64,000 bases of DNA. It comes from SZUA-36 sp963759155 (GTDB lineage Bacteria > Pseudomonadota > Gammaproteobacteria > Xanthomonadales > SZUA-36). The notes under the pieces were generated by a model. It did no database searches and was not told where the DNA came from. It saw only the letters and a program-made list of their open reading frames with translations. Made by a program: the position numbers and the translations under genes. This document shows positions 41,756 through 50,963 of this stretch, one piece after another. The stretch lies in assembly GCA_963759155.1 (NCBI GenBank), contig CAVWXX010000017.1, forward strand, positions 186,001 through 250,000, written 5' to 3'. Each line of letters opens with the position of its first letter. Position 1 is the first letter of the stretch.

Positions 41756-43762
41756 TTAGTTGATCAGCTGTTGGAAACGTTCGTCGCTCTTTAGTATTTG
41801 AAAATCCGGTTCGTTTGCAATGTAGTTACGATAGCTGTCATCGCGTTCAACCATTTCTTTAAGTGCTTGTAAAGTTGTTTCGGTTTCACCCAGGGCGATA
41901 TAAATTAATGCTGCACAGAGCAATGCATCCGGGTTGCGATTAGAGTTGGCCAGTGTTTCATCGATTAATGTCTGGGCGTCATTTTCACGCCCGGCATGTA
42001 CATAATAGGTGGCCAATAAGCCACCGGTTTGCCAATCCAAAGCATTGATTGTCATCATGGGTTCAGCCAATTCTATCGCCTTGGCATATGCTTCCTGCTG
42101 CAAACTTTCATCTTCCCCCATCACCCGGTAAGTTTCGGCGAGACGACCCCAGGCACGATGGTCGTTGGGCGCCAGTTCAATCGCTTTAAGCTGCATTTCT
42201 GCTGATTCCGCAAATTGACCATCATAGTAATATTGCAGGCCACGATTGGTGTATCCGCCACGCGAAGGTGATATTTCCAAAGCCCTGTCCCAGGCTGCTT
42301 TGGCCGCCTCATACTGTTGCAGACTGTGATAAGCAGCACCGAGATTACTCCAGGCTACCGGGCTTTTAGGTGTCAACTCCACGACTCGCATGGCATACCG
42401 TGCGGACAGCTCATAGCGATTTTCCTGGTCATCGTAATTTCGGTAAAAATCGTTTAGTGCACTGTGAACAGGCCAGTGATCGGGTTGAAGTTTTTCGGCG
42501 CCCAACAGCGTGGTTTCCGCCTCACGAATCTCTCCCTGGCTTGCCAGAGTCATTCCCAGCTCGATCATGGCGTCAACATTCTCTGGCTCCGACGCCAGTG
42601 CGGCACGCTGTTCACCGATAGCACGCTCATAATCACCATAGTGTCGGTAAAGTGCACCGAGAGCGGTATGCACATCCGCTTGATTGGCATCCAGCTTTAA
42701 GGCTTGGTCACAGGCCGCTTCCGCCTTGTTGAAGTGACCGATGTCGTTATTGTTCCGATACCATTTTAAGTGTGTTTTACATAGCCCCGCGTAGGCACCA
42801 GCAAAATTGGGATCCAGTGTGATCGCCTGTTCAAAGAGCGACTTTGCATTTTTGTAAGCTTCGGAGCCCCGGCTCAAAAGACTTTGCCTGCCTTGAAGGT
42901 AGGCATCATAGGCGGCCAGGCTTGCAGTCGGGATTTTCTCAAGATTTTTTTCATCTGCACTGGATAGTCGGGCATTTAATGCATTAGCAATGGCGCGGGC
43001 AATACTACTTTGAATGGCGAACAAGCTTTGAGTTGTCAATTCCCGGTCGTAGGTTTCTGCCCACAGATGATCGTCGTTAGATGCGTCTATCAATTGTGCA
43101 TTGACCCGGATAGACTCCCCGTCGCGTTGCACACCACCTTCCAAAATATAATCAACGCCCAACTCTGAGGATATTTCAGGGATATTTTTGTCACTTCCCT
43201 GATAACGCATAACCGAGGTGCGTGAGGTGACACTTAGTGATTCAATCTTGGCCAACATGGTAAGCAGGTCGTCATGAATGCCATCTACAAAATAGACATT
43301 TTCAGGCAAATTGCTGCGGTTGGAAAATGGAAGTGCTGCCAGTGATTTTCGCTCACCTGACAGGTTAACTGCTTTGGCTATCTTTTGCTGGTCGACATTT
43401 TCAATTGCAGGACTGCCGATCCAGCCTAATTTGTCCAGAGAAAATAAAATAACAGCAGCGCTTAGCATACTGATGATAATGGGGTTGAGGTAACGCCTGA
43501 AATTTCGTAATTCTTCTTCTTTGCCAGGCAGGTCGGCACTTTTTACCAAGCCATCGGTGGTGATCTCAAAAAACCAGGACAATACCAGGGCTATAGGGAA
43601 GCCGGTGGCAAGCAGGATAATTAAACTTCTGAATAACCAACCCGGAACGTCAAAAGCTTCAAACAATAAGTCGGCGACTTGTATAAGCAACCAACAGACG
43701 ACAGCATAAGAAAAGGCTGCCCGTAGTACATGGCGTCGTTTTAATTCTGAAATCAGTCGCAT
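41756..43762 (-). CDS. Membrane protein with TolB-N/FlgO-like domain and TPR repeats
   Basis: The 668-residue protein has three N-terminal membrane segments (about residues 14-32, 43-65 and 92-110), with the RRHVLRAAFSYAVVCWLLIQ start seen in many TPR proteins related to class III adenylate cyclase regulators. A domain with LAALPFSNRS, DGIHDDLLTMLAKI and SRTSVMRYQGSDK follows (TolB N-terminal/FlgO-like), then about eight TPR repeats. No cyclase or DNA-binding domain is present. A sensory or scaffold role is possible. It is monocistronic. The 210 bases upstream hold nothing recognisable. Confidence 0.8.
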   Translation of the reverse strand: MRLISELKRRHVLRAAFSYAVVCWLLIQVADLLFEAFDVPGWLFRSLIILLATGFPIALVLSWFFEITTDGLVKSADLPGKEEELRNFRRYLNPIIISMLSAAVILFSLDKLGWIGSPAIENVDQQKIAKAVNLSGERKSLAALPFSNRSNLPENVYFVDGIHDDLLTMLAKIESLSVTSRTSVMRYQGSDKNIPEISSELGVDYILEGGVQRDGESIRVNAQLIDASNDDHLWAETYDRELTTQSLFAIQSSIARAIANALNARLSSADEKNLEKIPTASLAAYDAYLQGRQSLLSRGSEAYKNAKSLFEQAITLDPNFAGAYAGLCKTHLKWYRNNNDIGHFNKAEAACDQALKLDANQADVHTALGALYRHYGDYERAIGEQRAALASEPENVDAMIELGMTLASQGEIREAETTLLGAEKLQPDHWPVHSALNDFYRNYDDQENRYELSARYAMRVVELTPKSPVAWSNLGAAYHSLQQYEAAKAAWDRALEISPSRGGYTNRGLQYYYDGQFAESAEMQLKAIELAPNDHRAWGRLAETYRVMGEDESLQQEAYAKAIELAEPMMTINALDWQTGGLLATYYVHAGRENDAQTLIDETLANSNRNPDALLCAALIYIALGETETTLQALKEMVERDDSYRNYIANEPDFQILKSDERFQQLIN

Positions 43763-43974
43763 GGGTACTATACGCCGTAGTCGATGTGGTGGAATTGAGT
43801 TATTACCAAATTCAAATTTTTTGTTGTCCGAACTGTTTGTGCAATGTATTTTTTGGATTCTAAAAGTATAACTTAACGTCGAGTGGGTTTTTCAACCATA
43901 TGTGACTCGCATTTTCAGAATAAGCTGACTATGCTGAATACAAGCAATGCGTTTAATTAAAGGAAAAAAACAAA

Positions 43975-44268
43975 ATGACAAGCTCAATCCAATCTAACTC
44001 AGATAAAGACAATGACAGGGGCAAACCTGACCAGGGCAACGACAGGGGTAAACCTGACCAGGGCAATGACAGAGGTAAACCTGACCAGGGCAATGACAGG
44101 GGTAAACCTGACCAGGGCAATGACAGAGGTAAACCTGACCAGGGCAATGACAGGGGTAAACCTGACCAGGGCAATGACAGGGGTAAACCTGACCAGGGCA
44201 ACGACAGGGGTAAACCTGACCAGGGCAATGACAGGGGCAAACCCGACCAGGGTAACTCCCCGCGCTAA
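43975..44268 (+). CDS. Tandem-repeat protein, nine NDRGKPDQG units
   Basis: The 97-residue product is MTSSIQSNSDKD, nine perfect copies of NDRGKPDQG, then NSPR. It has no signal peptide and must be disordered and highly polar, with many potential trypsin-type sites (Arg and Lys in every unit; Lys is followed by Pro). An AAAGGA site lies upstream. Silent third-base differences among units show they did not arise in one very recent event. It converges on the trypsin-like protease gene, 33 bases apart. No homologue is recognised. The antisense frame is open too (PLSLPWSGL units) but lacks support. Confidence 0.6.
   Translation: MTSSIQSNSDKDNDRGKPDQGNDRGKPDQGNDRGKPDQGNDRGKPDQGNDRGKPDQGNDRGKPDQGNDRGKPDQGNDRGKPDQGNDRGKPDQGNSPR
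44011..44253. repeat. Nine 27-bp tandem direct repeats
   Basis: The unit is AATGACAGGGGTAAACCTGA followed by CCAGGGC, 27 bp, repeated nine times without spacers. Units differ by scattered transitions (AAT/AAC, GGGG/GAGG, GGTA/GGCA), nearly all silent in the plus-strand frame. There is no spacer-repeat alternation, so this is not a CRISPR array. Length variation between strains is expected. Confidence 0.95.
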
Positions 44269-44301
44269 AGTTAACGGGCTTTGGGTTATAAGCTCAAGGC
44301 C

Positions 44302-46284
44302 CTAACGTTTTATGACTTGATAGGTTGCCCCAAGTTTGTATTGGGGCACCCATTCATTTTCAGAATCGAACCAGTGATACCAAAGACCGCCTTCAACAGT
44401 CATTTGGTAAAGCGAGCCATCTTCGCGTCGAAGCCGCGTATAGGGTTGGTTCTCAAATTCAACTTCTTCAATAAATTCCAGCTTCAACCATTCACCATCT
44501 TCGTTAAACCACCATTGCCCATTTTCATCTTTGCGAAAAATATCCGTACCATCTTCCAGGCCGTAGTTATAGATATGAGCATCGGTGTATTCAAAGATAA
44601 ATTCTTTGGCGGTGTTGCTGCTTTTTATGCAGAATTCACAGTCATAGTTCAAGTCAATGCTTCGGGTTTGTTCGGTAGTTACACCGAGGTTGGTAAAAGA
44701 ACTTAGACGCGCGGCAAGCATAAACGCAACTTGATCCCAATAAGGCTTGCCGCAGTTTTGTGTCGTTGTGGTTTGCATGCATCGGCGCACAGCACTTTCA
44801 ACGTAGTCATCGTCAAGGCAGTCGGGGTCCGGCGGTCCGCTGTAGTCAGTTTGGTTTTCAACCTGCAAAACCCTGTCTCCGCTTACCAGGACACTAATAG
44901 AATTGTATTCAACGGTGTTGATCATCGTATTTTTGGTGTAGTAAGAAAACCGAAGCAATTTTCTGTTCTCACCAAAATCGACTACTTTTGCAGACTGCTT
45001 ATCAAAGTAGCAGGAGTACCCACGAACAACGCAAAGGTCGTACATCCAGTCATGCAAAACCTGTTCCAGATAACGATCTTCTGAAGGCAAGACGGTCTGG
45101 CCGTTAGCATCACTAATGTCGCCGAGATTCGGTTCGCCATAATTAATGTGGAAACCCGTTCCTCCATAACGGTTTCCAACGGACAGGAAGTGATAACCCT
45201 TTGCGTCACCACCTATGTACTCTGTAACATCCAGGCTGACACCTGCTGGAACTGCCACAATCAACCCATGCTCGCGCTCCTCATAAATGTCGAATTTCAG
45301 GCTTAACATGGCCGATTCAACCGTATCACGCGCTTCCTGACTCTTCAGGTCCGGAAAGATTTCACTGACCAGGTTATCCAACCCTTCACTGGGGTCTGAA
45401 CTGTCCAGCAGATCTTCAAATGTACGGGTTTTTGTTTTCACCCAACTGTAGGAGTTGTCAGGGTCACTATATTCTATGACTATATCGGGTGTGCGCTTGG
45501 AGGATGGAGACGAGTAGCCAAACTCGGAAGGGTCTTTATCAGGCAAAACGCTGTTATCAGGACTGGCCATCAGGTTGGCGAGATTACTCACTGGAACCAG
45601 CCATGCGTGGTTGGAAGCCCCTGCATCAAGACCACCTTCTACGATGCCCACCAAATCACCACTGGAAAGAAGAAAAACCGGCCCACCTGATAACCCCGGG
45701 TAGAGCCCGCCGGAGATGTGGTAGAGCGGTAAGTCAGCTCGTGGAATGCCAAATTTCCGGACACTGTCTATGGCTTTTTCCGAAACCAGACCTTCCAGAG
45801 TTTCGGGTGAACCAGAACCTTTTTTTACAAGTTTGGGAAAGGCAGAGCTATGGTTGTCTTCCCTGAATCCAAATGCCGCGAGGTCTTCACCCAGATTTGG
45901 CCGGTTCAGATCCTCTTTTAACCCGGGGTAGGGCTTGCAACCCTCCGACTCCAGGCTTGATTTTGCTTTCAGCAAGACCAGGTCAGCTTCTATTAAAAAT
46001 TTGACGACTTCTGCTTTAACGGGGCTGCCTTTGCAATATATTTCGATGGTCTGTGGCGGCGGCAAAACGACATGCAAGCTGGTCACAACGTGGTCTTCCC
46101 CACCATACAAAAAGCCGCTGCCGAAATGGCCATTGGCCTCTACTCGTACCATAGACTGGTGAATGGCAGTTTCATTCAGCGCAGAAAGCGAAGGGGTGGC
46201 GACGAGACAAAACAGAACGCCACAGAGGCTTGAAGACACCCTGTTGAGGGTCAGTATCCGCGAAGACTTTTTATATAAGTTCAT
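44302..46284 (-). CDS. Exported trypsin-like serine protease, third gene of the caspase-CHAT operon
   Basis: From the ATG at 46284 (three bases after the CHAT stop) the protein has 660 residues. The N-terminus has a signal peptide (hydrophobic LCGVLFCLVATPSLSA). The chymotrypsin-fold triad is visible as His71 (VVTSLHVVL), Asp101 (IEADLVLLK) and Ser199 (YPGLSGGPVF). After about residue 250 comes a long unrecognised region with cysteine pairs and a Trp-rich tail (GQWWFNEDGEWLKL, GGLWYHWFDSENEW). It is likely a periplasmic protease. It is the last gene of an operon with two clan-CD cysteine protease-like proteins. Confidence 0.82.
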   Translation of the reverse strand: MNLYKKSSRILTLNRVSSSLCGVLFCLVATPSLSALNETAIHQSMVRVEANGHFGSGFLYGGEDHVVTSLHVVLPPPQTIEIYCKGSPVKAEVVKFLIEADLVLLKAKSSLESEGCKPYPGLKEDLNRPNLGEDLAAFGFREDNHSSAFPKLVKKGSGSPETLEGLVSEKAIDSVRKFGIPRADLPLYHISGGLYPGLSGGPVFLLSSGDLVGIVEGGLDAGASNHAWLVPVSNLANLMASPDNSVLPDKDPSEFGYSSPSSKRTPDIVIEYSDPDNSYSWVKTKTRTFEDLLDSSDPSEGLDNLVSEIFPDLKSQEARDTVESAMLSLKFDIYEEREHGLIVAVPAGVSLDVTEYIGGDAKGYHFLSVGNRYGGTGFHINYGEPNLGDISDANGQTVLPSEDRYLEQVLHDWMYDLCVVRGYSCYFDKQSAKVVDFGENRKLLRFSYYTKNTMINTVEYNSISVLVSGDRVLQVENQTDYSGPPDPDCLDDDYVESAVRRCMQTTTTQNCGKPYWDQVAFMLAARLSSFTNLGVTTEQTRSIDLNYDCEFCIKSSNTAKEFIFEYTDAHIYNYGLEDGTDIFRKDENGQWWFNEDGEWLKLEFIEEVEFENQPYTRLRREDGSLYQMTVEGGLWYHWFDSENEWVPQYKLGATYQVIKR

Positions 46285-46286
46285 GC

Positions 46287-48722
46287 CTATTGTTCCTTCT
46301 TGGTGGGACATAACGCCGGCCCGAGAAGCCCCAGAGCTATTGGTTGAGCTTCAGCCGATAGTTTGCCTTGTATATTTTCCAATAACTTCCGGGATTCGGT
46401 GTTGTCCTTAAAAGCGATCAACCATTCATCAGTGTTTAGCTTGGCATCTGCTGCGCATGCTGTTGCCGGTATTACAACTCTTTTGCTATAGGGCCAGCGC
46501 CCACACAGTGCGCTACGGGAAATCAAAAGAAAGTTGAGCAGGTCTTCCTCTTCCCCTTGCAAAGATTTTTCAGCATTGTCGGCCAACGTTTTCCAACCCA
46601 ATTTGCCGTCCTCATCGTTGTTTCTGAAACTTCTCAGCGCTTTGTATTCGGTTGCATTCGAATCGCTCATATAAAACAACTTGTCACACACATTGTCATC
46701 CTGCACCACGCCGGAATACATTTGAGACTTGAGTTTAATACCGGAACCGGGAGGGGGGGTTGTTCCCGGTTCACCTGAACCTGTGCCAGAATCGATGGCC
46801 GCCAGCACCTGGAGTGTTTTCATATCATCATCTTTGAAAGACGGGAAAACTGCATGAACTTCATCGACGCGCTCTTTAAGATCGGGCGTCATCAAGCCAT
46901 GATCGCGCACATATATACCTGATAACGCAGACAGCGCCACCGCCAGCCCGAAAGAACCAATACGTAAGCCCTTAGCGGTGCTGAAATGGCGATCATTTAA
47001 TCCCAGCAATGCAGCAAGCCCGACACCAACGGCGCCAATAAAAATACCGACAACAGTTTTCGCCTGTTCGCCGGCAGGCGCTGCCAGACCCATCAATAAA
47101 CCCACCATGATGCCAATTCCGACACCACTGAATATTGAAACAAGCGTTGAGTTTGTTGTTGAGCTTGAATTTTGAGAGCGGTGTTCGCGCATTGAACTAT
47201 TTTCCTTCAGTTTTGTGTGCTGCATTCCAGGTATTCGCAAGTTGTTCGCGACCCCTGAAATGGCATTGATCGAAATGCTGATTTTACCGTTGGGCGTGTT
47301 TGCCACTGCGTACCAAAAGGGTAGATACAGCGAGCTTGCATCGACCTTAGTGTAACGCGTGTCGGTGCTGATATTTCGTTGCTGCAAACCACCTACCAGG
47401 TCCTGTGCCTCAAGTTTTGCTTCCCCATCTACCACAGCGGCAGCCGAGCTGAATGCGGTGACAATATCCTGCTCCATGGGAACAAAGCTCTCTACTTGAT
47501 CCAGATTTAATAGCTCAGAAGATTCATCAAGGTTCCATTCCTGGCTAGCAATACTGGCGCTGTTCACCGGTGCGTCGCTGGCCGATACCAGTAAGGAGTC
47601 GAATTGAATATCGATAGCTTCTTCTATCTCGTCCCACGTTAGCTTTATGTCATCCGTATCGAATGTCTTAACAGACCCCCTCTCACCTTTCACATTGCTG
47701 CGAGCCGCCAAACTGAAGTGCCAAAAGGGTAGGTAGAGCAGCTCCAATTGCAAGATTTCAGCTTCATCGTCATGCACAGCTTCTTCGAATATGGAGCGGG
47801 CTTGCTCGTGGTCAATCCTGGCGTACAACACCGATTCCGGTAATGTCGCTTGAGTTTTCAAGCTTTCCTGCTGGTCACTTCCGCAAGCGGGGCAAAAACT
47901 TTTCTCGTTCAGGCTAACACTGGACTTGGTGCCGCATTGCCCGCACAGCATGGTGGCTATGCTTCGCAACCGGCTACGACTCTCAGTTAACAATGGTTTG
48001 TCATCGATACCACGGATCGGGCCGCGCGAATCCACGAGCTGAACCCGCCAATCCTCGCGCGATTCAGGTAGCCGCCACTGCTCCAGATCACCGGTCGCAT
48101 GCTTTTGAACAAACAACGCCCATTCAAATTCCAATGGCCCGGTATCTTCCTCTTCAAATTGAAACACCGGGCTGCGATGGATGGTTGCACCTGAGTTGCC
48201 GGTGCCGAGCTTGGCTTCGATATAGTTTCTGGCCAAATCGAAGGCTTCAAAAATACCATGACCTTCCACCAGGGCAGCATAGAATTTTGTCGAAAATTGA
48301 GTGGCGCGTTTATCGTTGATTTTCACCGCGGTGGCGATAACTGCCGGCACACCGGCTGCATGCAGTAATTTCACCTGGGCTTTGGTTGCGCAACCGTTTA
48401 GAAAAACCAGTTTCAGGCTGCTTTGCTGACCGAGTAAACCAGCGATGCCTGACGCGCCTCCAGCACCGTCTTCCAGTTCCAGCGAAGCACCATCTGCGTG
48501 ACCGCCATAGTGAAAAATAACAACCCGGTCATCATAGGCGAGGAGAGCATCGTATAGCTCATCAAACTCTGAGCTTTCTTCGCGGTGGATGGCGATTTTG
48601 TCTGCTCTTTCCAGAGCTTGTAAAGTTTTGAATAAATCACGACTCTCGTCTTTCAGGGTCGCAAGGTGGTCATCCAGCTGATTGGCAAAAGCCAAAAATA
48701 CGACCGGGAGTTCTGATCTCAT
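46287..48722 (-). CDS. CHAT-domain protease-like protein with zinc ribbon and membrane segments
   Basis: The 811-residue protein has an N-terminal CHAT domain (caspase-like clan CD). The candidate catalytic dyad is His75 in IFHYGGHADG and Cys111 in VFLNGCATKAQ. A zinc ribbon follows at about residues 258-282 (CGQCG ... CPACG). Around residues 535-610 there are about three hydrophobic segments (GIGIMVGLLMGLAA, VVGIFIGAVGVGLAALLG, IGSFGLAVALSALSGIYV). A Cys-containing C-terminal domain of about 190 residues may be periplasmic. The ATG overlaps the caspase stop as ATGA. It could pass a signal across the membrane to the exported protease (inference). Confidence 0.82.
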   Translation of the reverse strand: MRSELPVVFLAFANQLDDHLATLKDESRDLFKTLQALERADKIAIHREESSEFDELYDALLAYDDRVVIFHYGGHADGASLELEDGAGGASGIAGLLGQQSSLKLVFLNGCATKAQVKLLHAAGVPAVIATAVKINDKRATQFSTKFYAALVEGHGIFEAFDLARNYIEAKLGTGNSGATIHRSPVFQFEEEDTGPLEFEWALFVQKHATGDLEQWRLPESREDWRVQLVDSRGPIRGIDDKPLLTESRSRLRSIATMLCGQCGTKSSVSLNEKSFCPACGSDQQESLKTQATLPESVLYARIDHEQARSIFEEAVHDDEAEILQLELLYLPFWHFSLAARSNVKGERGSVKTFDTDDIKLTWDEIEEAIDIQFDSLLVSASDAPVNSASIASQEWNLDESSELLNLDQVESFVPMEQDIVTAFSSAAAVVDGEAKLEAQDLVGGLQQRNISTDTRYTKVDASSLYLPFWYAVANTPNGKISISINAISGVANNLRIPGMQHTKLKENSSMREHRSQNSSSTTNSTLVSIFSGVGIGIMVGLLMGLAAPAGEQAKTVVGIFIGAVGVGLAALLGLNDRHFSTAKGLRIGSFGLAVALSALSGIYVRDHGLMTPDLKERVDEVHAVFPSFKDDDMKTLQVLAAIDSGTGSGEPGTTPPPGSGIKLKSQMYSGVVQDDNVCDKLFYMSDSNATEYKALRSFRNNDEDGKLGWKTLADNAEKSLQGEEEDLLNFLLISRSALCGRWPYSKRVVIPATACAADAKLNTDEWLIAFKDNTESRKLLENIQGKLSAEAQPIALGLLGPALCPTKKEQ

Positions 48723-50698
48723 GACTGGCTTTCAGGCCGATGACGTGTAAGCACAAAGGACCGTCCGATAGCATCCCAGTCTTGTGTATACACCTTGGGT
48801 GATGTGCCAGGGACTTGTTCATCTTCGTTTGTTGGATTAACACCGCTAAGTGCTGCATTGACCGGCGTCACATTGGTTTTCTTCTCGTTTCCGGATCGTG
48901 TGCCCTCATTATTAAGCCATCTGAAGTCCGTCTCGTGAGTGGAGAAAATGGCTTTGCAGGTTTCAGTTCCTACATCATAAATATAGTTGTCATCCAGTTT
49001 GGCTGTCAGCGGTTTCATCCCTGGAGGAAAGCGTATTGTCTTACCAGGGCCAATTTCTTCACAAGCTTTTCGGTACGGGTAAAACTGTATGATTTCCCGG
49101 TTTGCGCTTAACCATAAAATGCTGCAAAACACCGATCTTTCTTTTTCATTGTTGGTGATCTCCAGGACAATGGGATCATCTTCGTTAAATTCACAGTTCC
49201 CACCGTTGGCCAAAACCAAATCCCCTGTTGGGGTTCGCTTAAATAGATTGAAACTGACATCAAGTGTTGGATCGGGGTTGTCCAGTCGCAGCACATTTCT
49301 GAATCGGGCTATTTTTTCCAGATTGCCAAGCAGGATATTGGACACACCAGCTTCGTCAACCGAATGCAGTGGCATGCACAAGTGGTTTTCATCTTCAAAA
49401 AATGCCCAGGTCGGTTCGTCAATATGAAGTGCTTCAGAGCTGTTGATGATACTCGCGCGTATATCGGAGCCTGTTGCTGTGTCCGCCAAGGCCAATAACT
49501 TAGATCGCCTGATCGCTGGTTCCAGCGAGGCTTTGTCCCGGATACTGACTTCACTGAGATCTACCAGCAGGGGCTCAACGGATTCGGCAGATTCCAGTTC
49601 TACACATCGGGCGCCCTTCACAGGTGTGTCCGCGGTTTCATTCAAAGTACCGATCGATGTCAAAGCTCCAACATGACTGACCGTCAATTCCCCGATTTTG
49701 TAGCTGTTATCCAGCTGCTTGGTTCCCGGTGGATAAATCGCCCACTTGGAACCACGGCGCAACCCATGGGCAGCTCCTCCGTCCAATGTCAGTTTGTCAC
49801 CATTGACTTCCTTGACCGGAATGTAACGCAGAGGCTCAATGTCTTTTACGCCGAATACTTCGCGGTCAATGGCGCCTTCAATCTGTGGGTTTTGTTCTTT
49901 CACCTGTGAGGCAACACCAGCACATGTTGGCTCAAAAACATCCCTGTAAGTCGTGCCGGGCTTCGCTTGCCTGAGGGCATGAGATAAATGGTAAGTAAGC
50001 ATGCCATGTCTAACGGTTCCCCCGTTGTGAGGGATAGACCTTTCTTTAGCTAACTGCTTATCCCGGCAAGCGGCAATGACAACATAATTATCACTAAGTG
50101 TTAGCCAGGCACCGGCTCCGCGCTTGGGCTTTGTTAAAAATTCAGAGGTGGAGCTCGTCGGTTGAGAGGGCAAAGGGCGTGCCTCAGGCGGCACCATTCG
50201 GACTTGTGTAGAGTCATCGCGACCACGCGTCATTGTCCCGGAGTTGCAACAATCAAATATGAGTGTGGAGTAACGTGTCTTTGTTGCCAGTTTTTGCAGC
50301 CAGTCGTTAAACTGGTCGTCTCTGATTTCCCGGTATATCGGTTTTTTGTCCGCAGAAGGCTCGGAGTCATCGTGGGGCAATATACAATTATTTTTACCAC
50401 TTCCCTCATCTGTATGTTCCGAATGGGTATTGCAAAGCGAGCCGTGCCCGCTGTAGTGAAAGACCACGATATCGTCTTGTTCAATGACGTCAGTGAGGCG
50501 ATCCATTTCGGCAAGAATCGCATCCCTGGTTGCGCCTTCGTCGTAGCAGGTAGCTATATTTGACGGTTCGAAATTGAATTTATTGACCAAAATTTTTCTG
50601 ATGAGCTCCGCATCATTCACGCAGCCACGCAGCTGTGCTTTGGCCGACATAAACGGATATTTATTAATACCAATGATTAAAGCGTGTTTTTTTGACAA
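48719..50698 (-). CDS. Caspase-like (C14) protease with C-terminal DUF4384-type domain
   Basis: The 659-residue protein begins with a caspase p20-like domain: HALIIGINKYP, the catalytic histidine in VVFHYSGHGS (His85) and the cysteine in LIFDCCNSGTM (Cys151). A middle region follows, and then a C-terminal domain with DVSFNLFKRTPTGDL, FCSILWLSANREIIQFYPY and ETCKAIFSTHETDF, like the DUF4384 domains often attached to bacterial caspases. There is no signal peptide, so it is cytoplasmic. It is the first gene of the caspase-CHAT-trypsin operon. A large palindrome lies directly upstream. Confidence 0.88.
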   Translation of the reverse strand: MSKKHALIIGINKYPFMSAKAQLRGCVNDAELIRKILVNKFNFEPSNIATCYDEGATRDAILAEMDRLTDVIEQDDIVVFHYSGHGSLCNTHSEHTDEGSGKNNCILPHDDSEPSADKKPIYREIRDDQFNDWLQKLATKTRYSTLIFDCCNSGTMTRGRDDSTQVRMVPPEARPLPSQPTSSTSEFLTKPKRGAGAWLTLSDNYVVIAACRDKQLAKERSIPHNGGTVRHGMLTYHLSHALRQAKPGTTYRDVFEPTCAGVASQVKEQNPQIEGAIDREVFGVKDIEPLRYIPVKEVNGDKLTLDGGAAHGLRRGSKWAIYPPGTKQLDNSYKIGELTVSHVGALTSIGTLNETADTPVKGARCVELESAESVEPLLVDLSEVSIRDKASLEPAIRRSKLLALADTATGSDIRASIINSSEALHIDEPTWAFFEDENHLCMPLHSVDEAGVSNILLGNLEKIARFRNVLRLDNPDPTLDVSFNLFKRTPTGDLVLANGGNCEFNEDDPIVLEITNNEKERSVFCSILWLSANREIIQFYPYRKACEEIGPGKTIRFPPGMKPLTAKLDDNYIYDVGTETCKAIFSTHETDFRWLNNEGTRSGNEKKTNVTPVNAALSGVNPTNEDEQVPGTSPKVYTQDWDAIGRSFVLTRHRPESQS

Positions 50699-50726
50699 AA
50701 CATTCCCCCCAGCAAGAATCGACCGA

Positions 50727-50826
50727 GTATAAGTAAAACAAACGCTGAACTCAAAGTACCAAACGGTGTGAATGGCAATTTGGTACTTTGAGTTTTAAGT
50801 GAATATAGCGTTTGTTTTTCCTATAC
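50727..50826. repeat. 100-bp two-part palindrome upstream of the caspase operon
   Basis: Outer arms of 20 bases (50727-50746 and 50807-50826) match as inverted repeats at 18 of 20 positions. Inner arms of 15 bases, ACTCAAAGTACCAAA (50749-50763) and its perfect complement (50779-50793), surround a 15-base loop. T-rich bases follow on both sides. It could be a bidirectional terminator for the TIR gene, a MITE remnant, or an operator of the caspase operon. The rest of the 265-base gap holds nothing recognisable. Confidence 0.9.
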
Positions 50827-50963
50827 CCCTTCAGGTTTCTATCTCAATATTGAAGACACGCTTCAATCGCCTTGCCCAGGTTATTGAAGCACGTTTTTCT
50901 GCAGCAGTCTGGTTGGTCTGATTGACTGGGTGGCGAAACTTCACTTTTTACTTGACCAATACA

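Noticed and set aside
43953..44240. Antisense protein of PLSLPWSGL repeats
   Set aside because: It is the mirror frame of the NDRGKPDQG gene; silent third-base differences fit the plus-strand frame, and no ribosome site supports the minus one.
44011..44253. CRISPR-like array of short repeats
   Set aside because: The 27-bp units are directly adjacent with no unique spacers and keep one reading frame; this is a coding tandem repeat.
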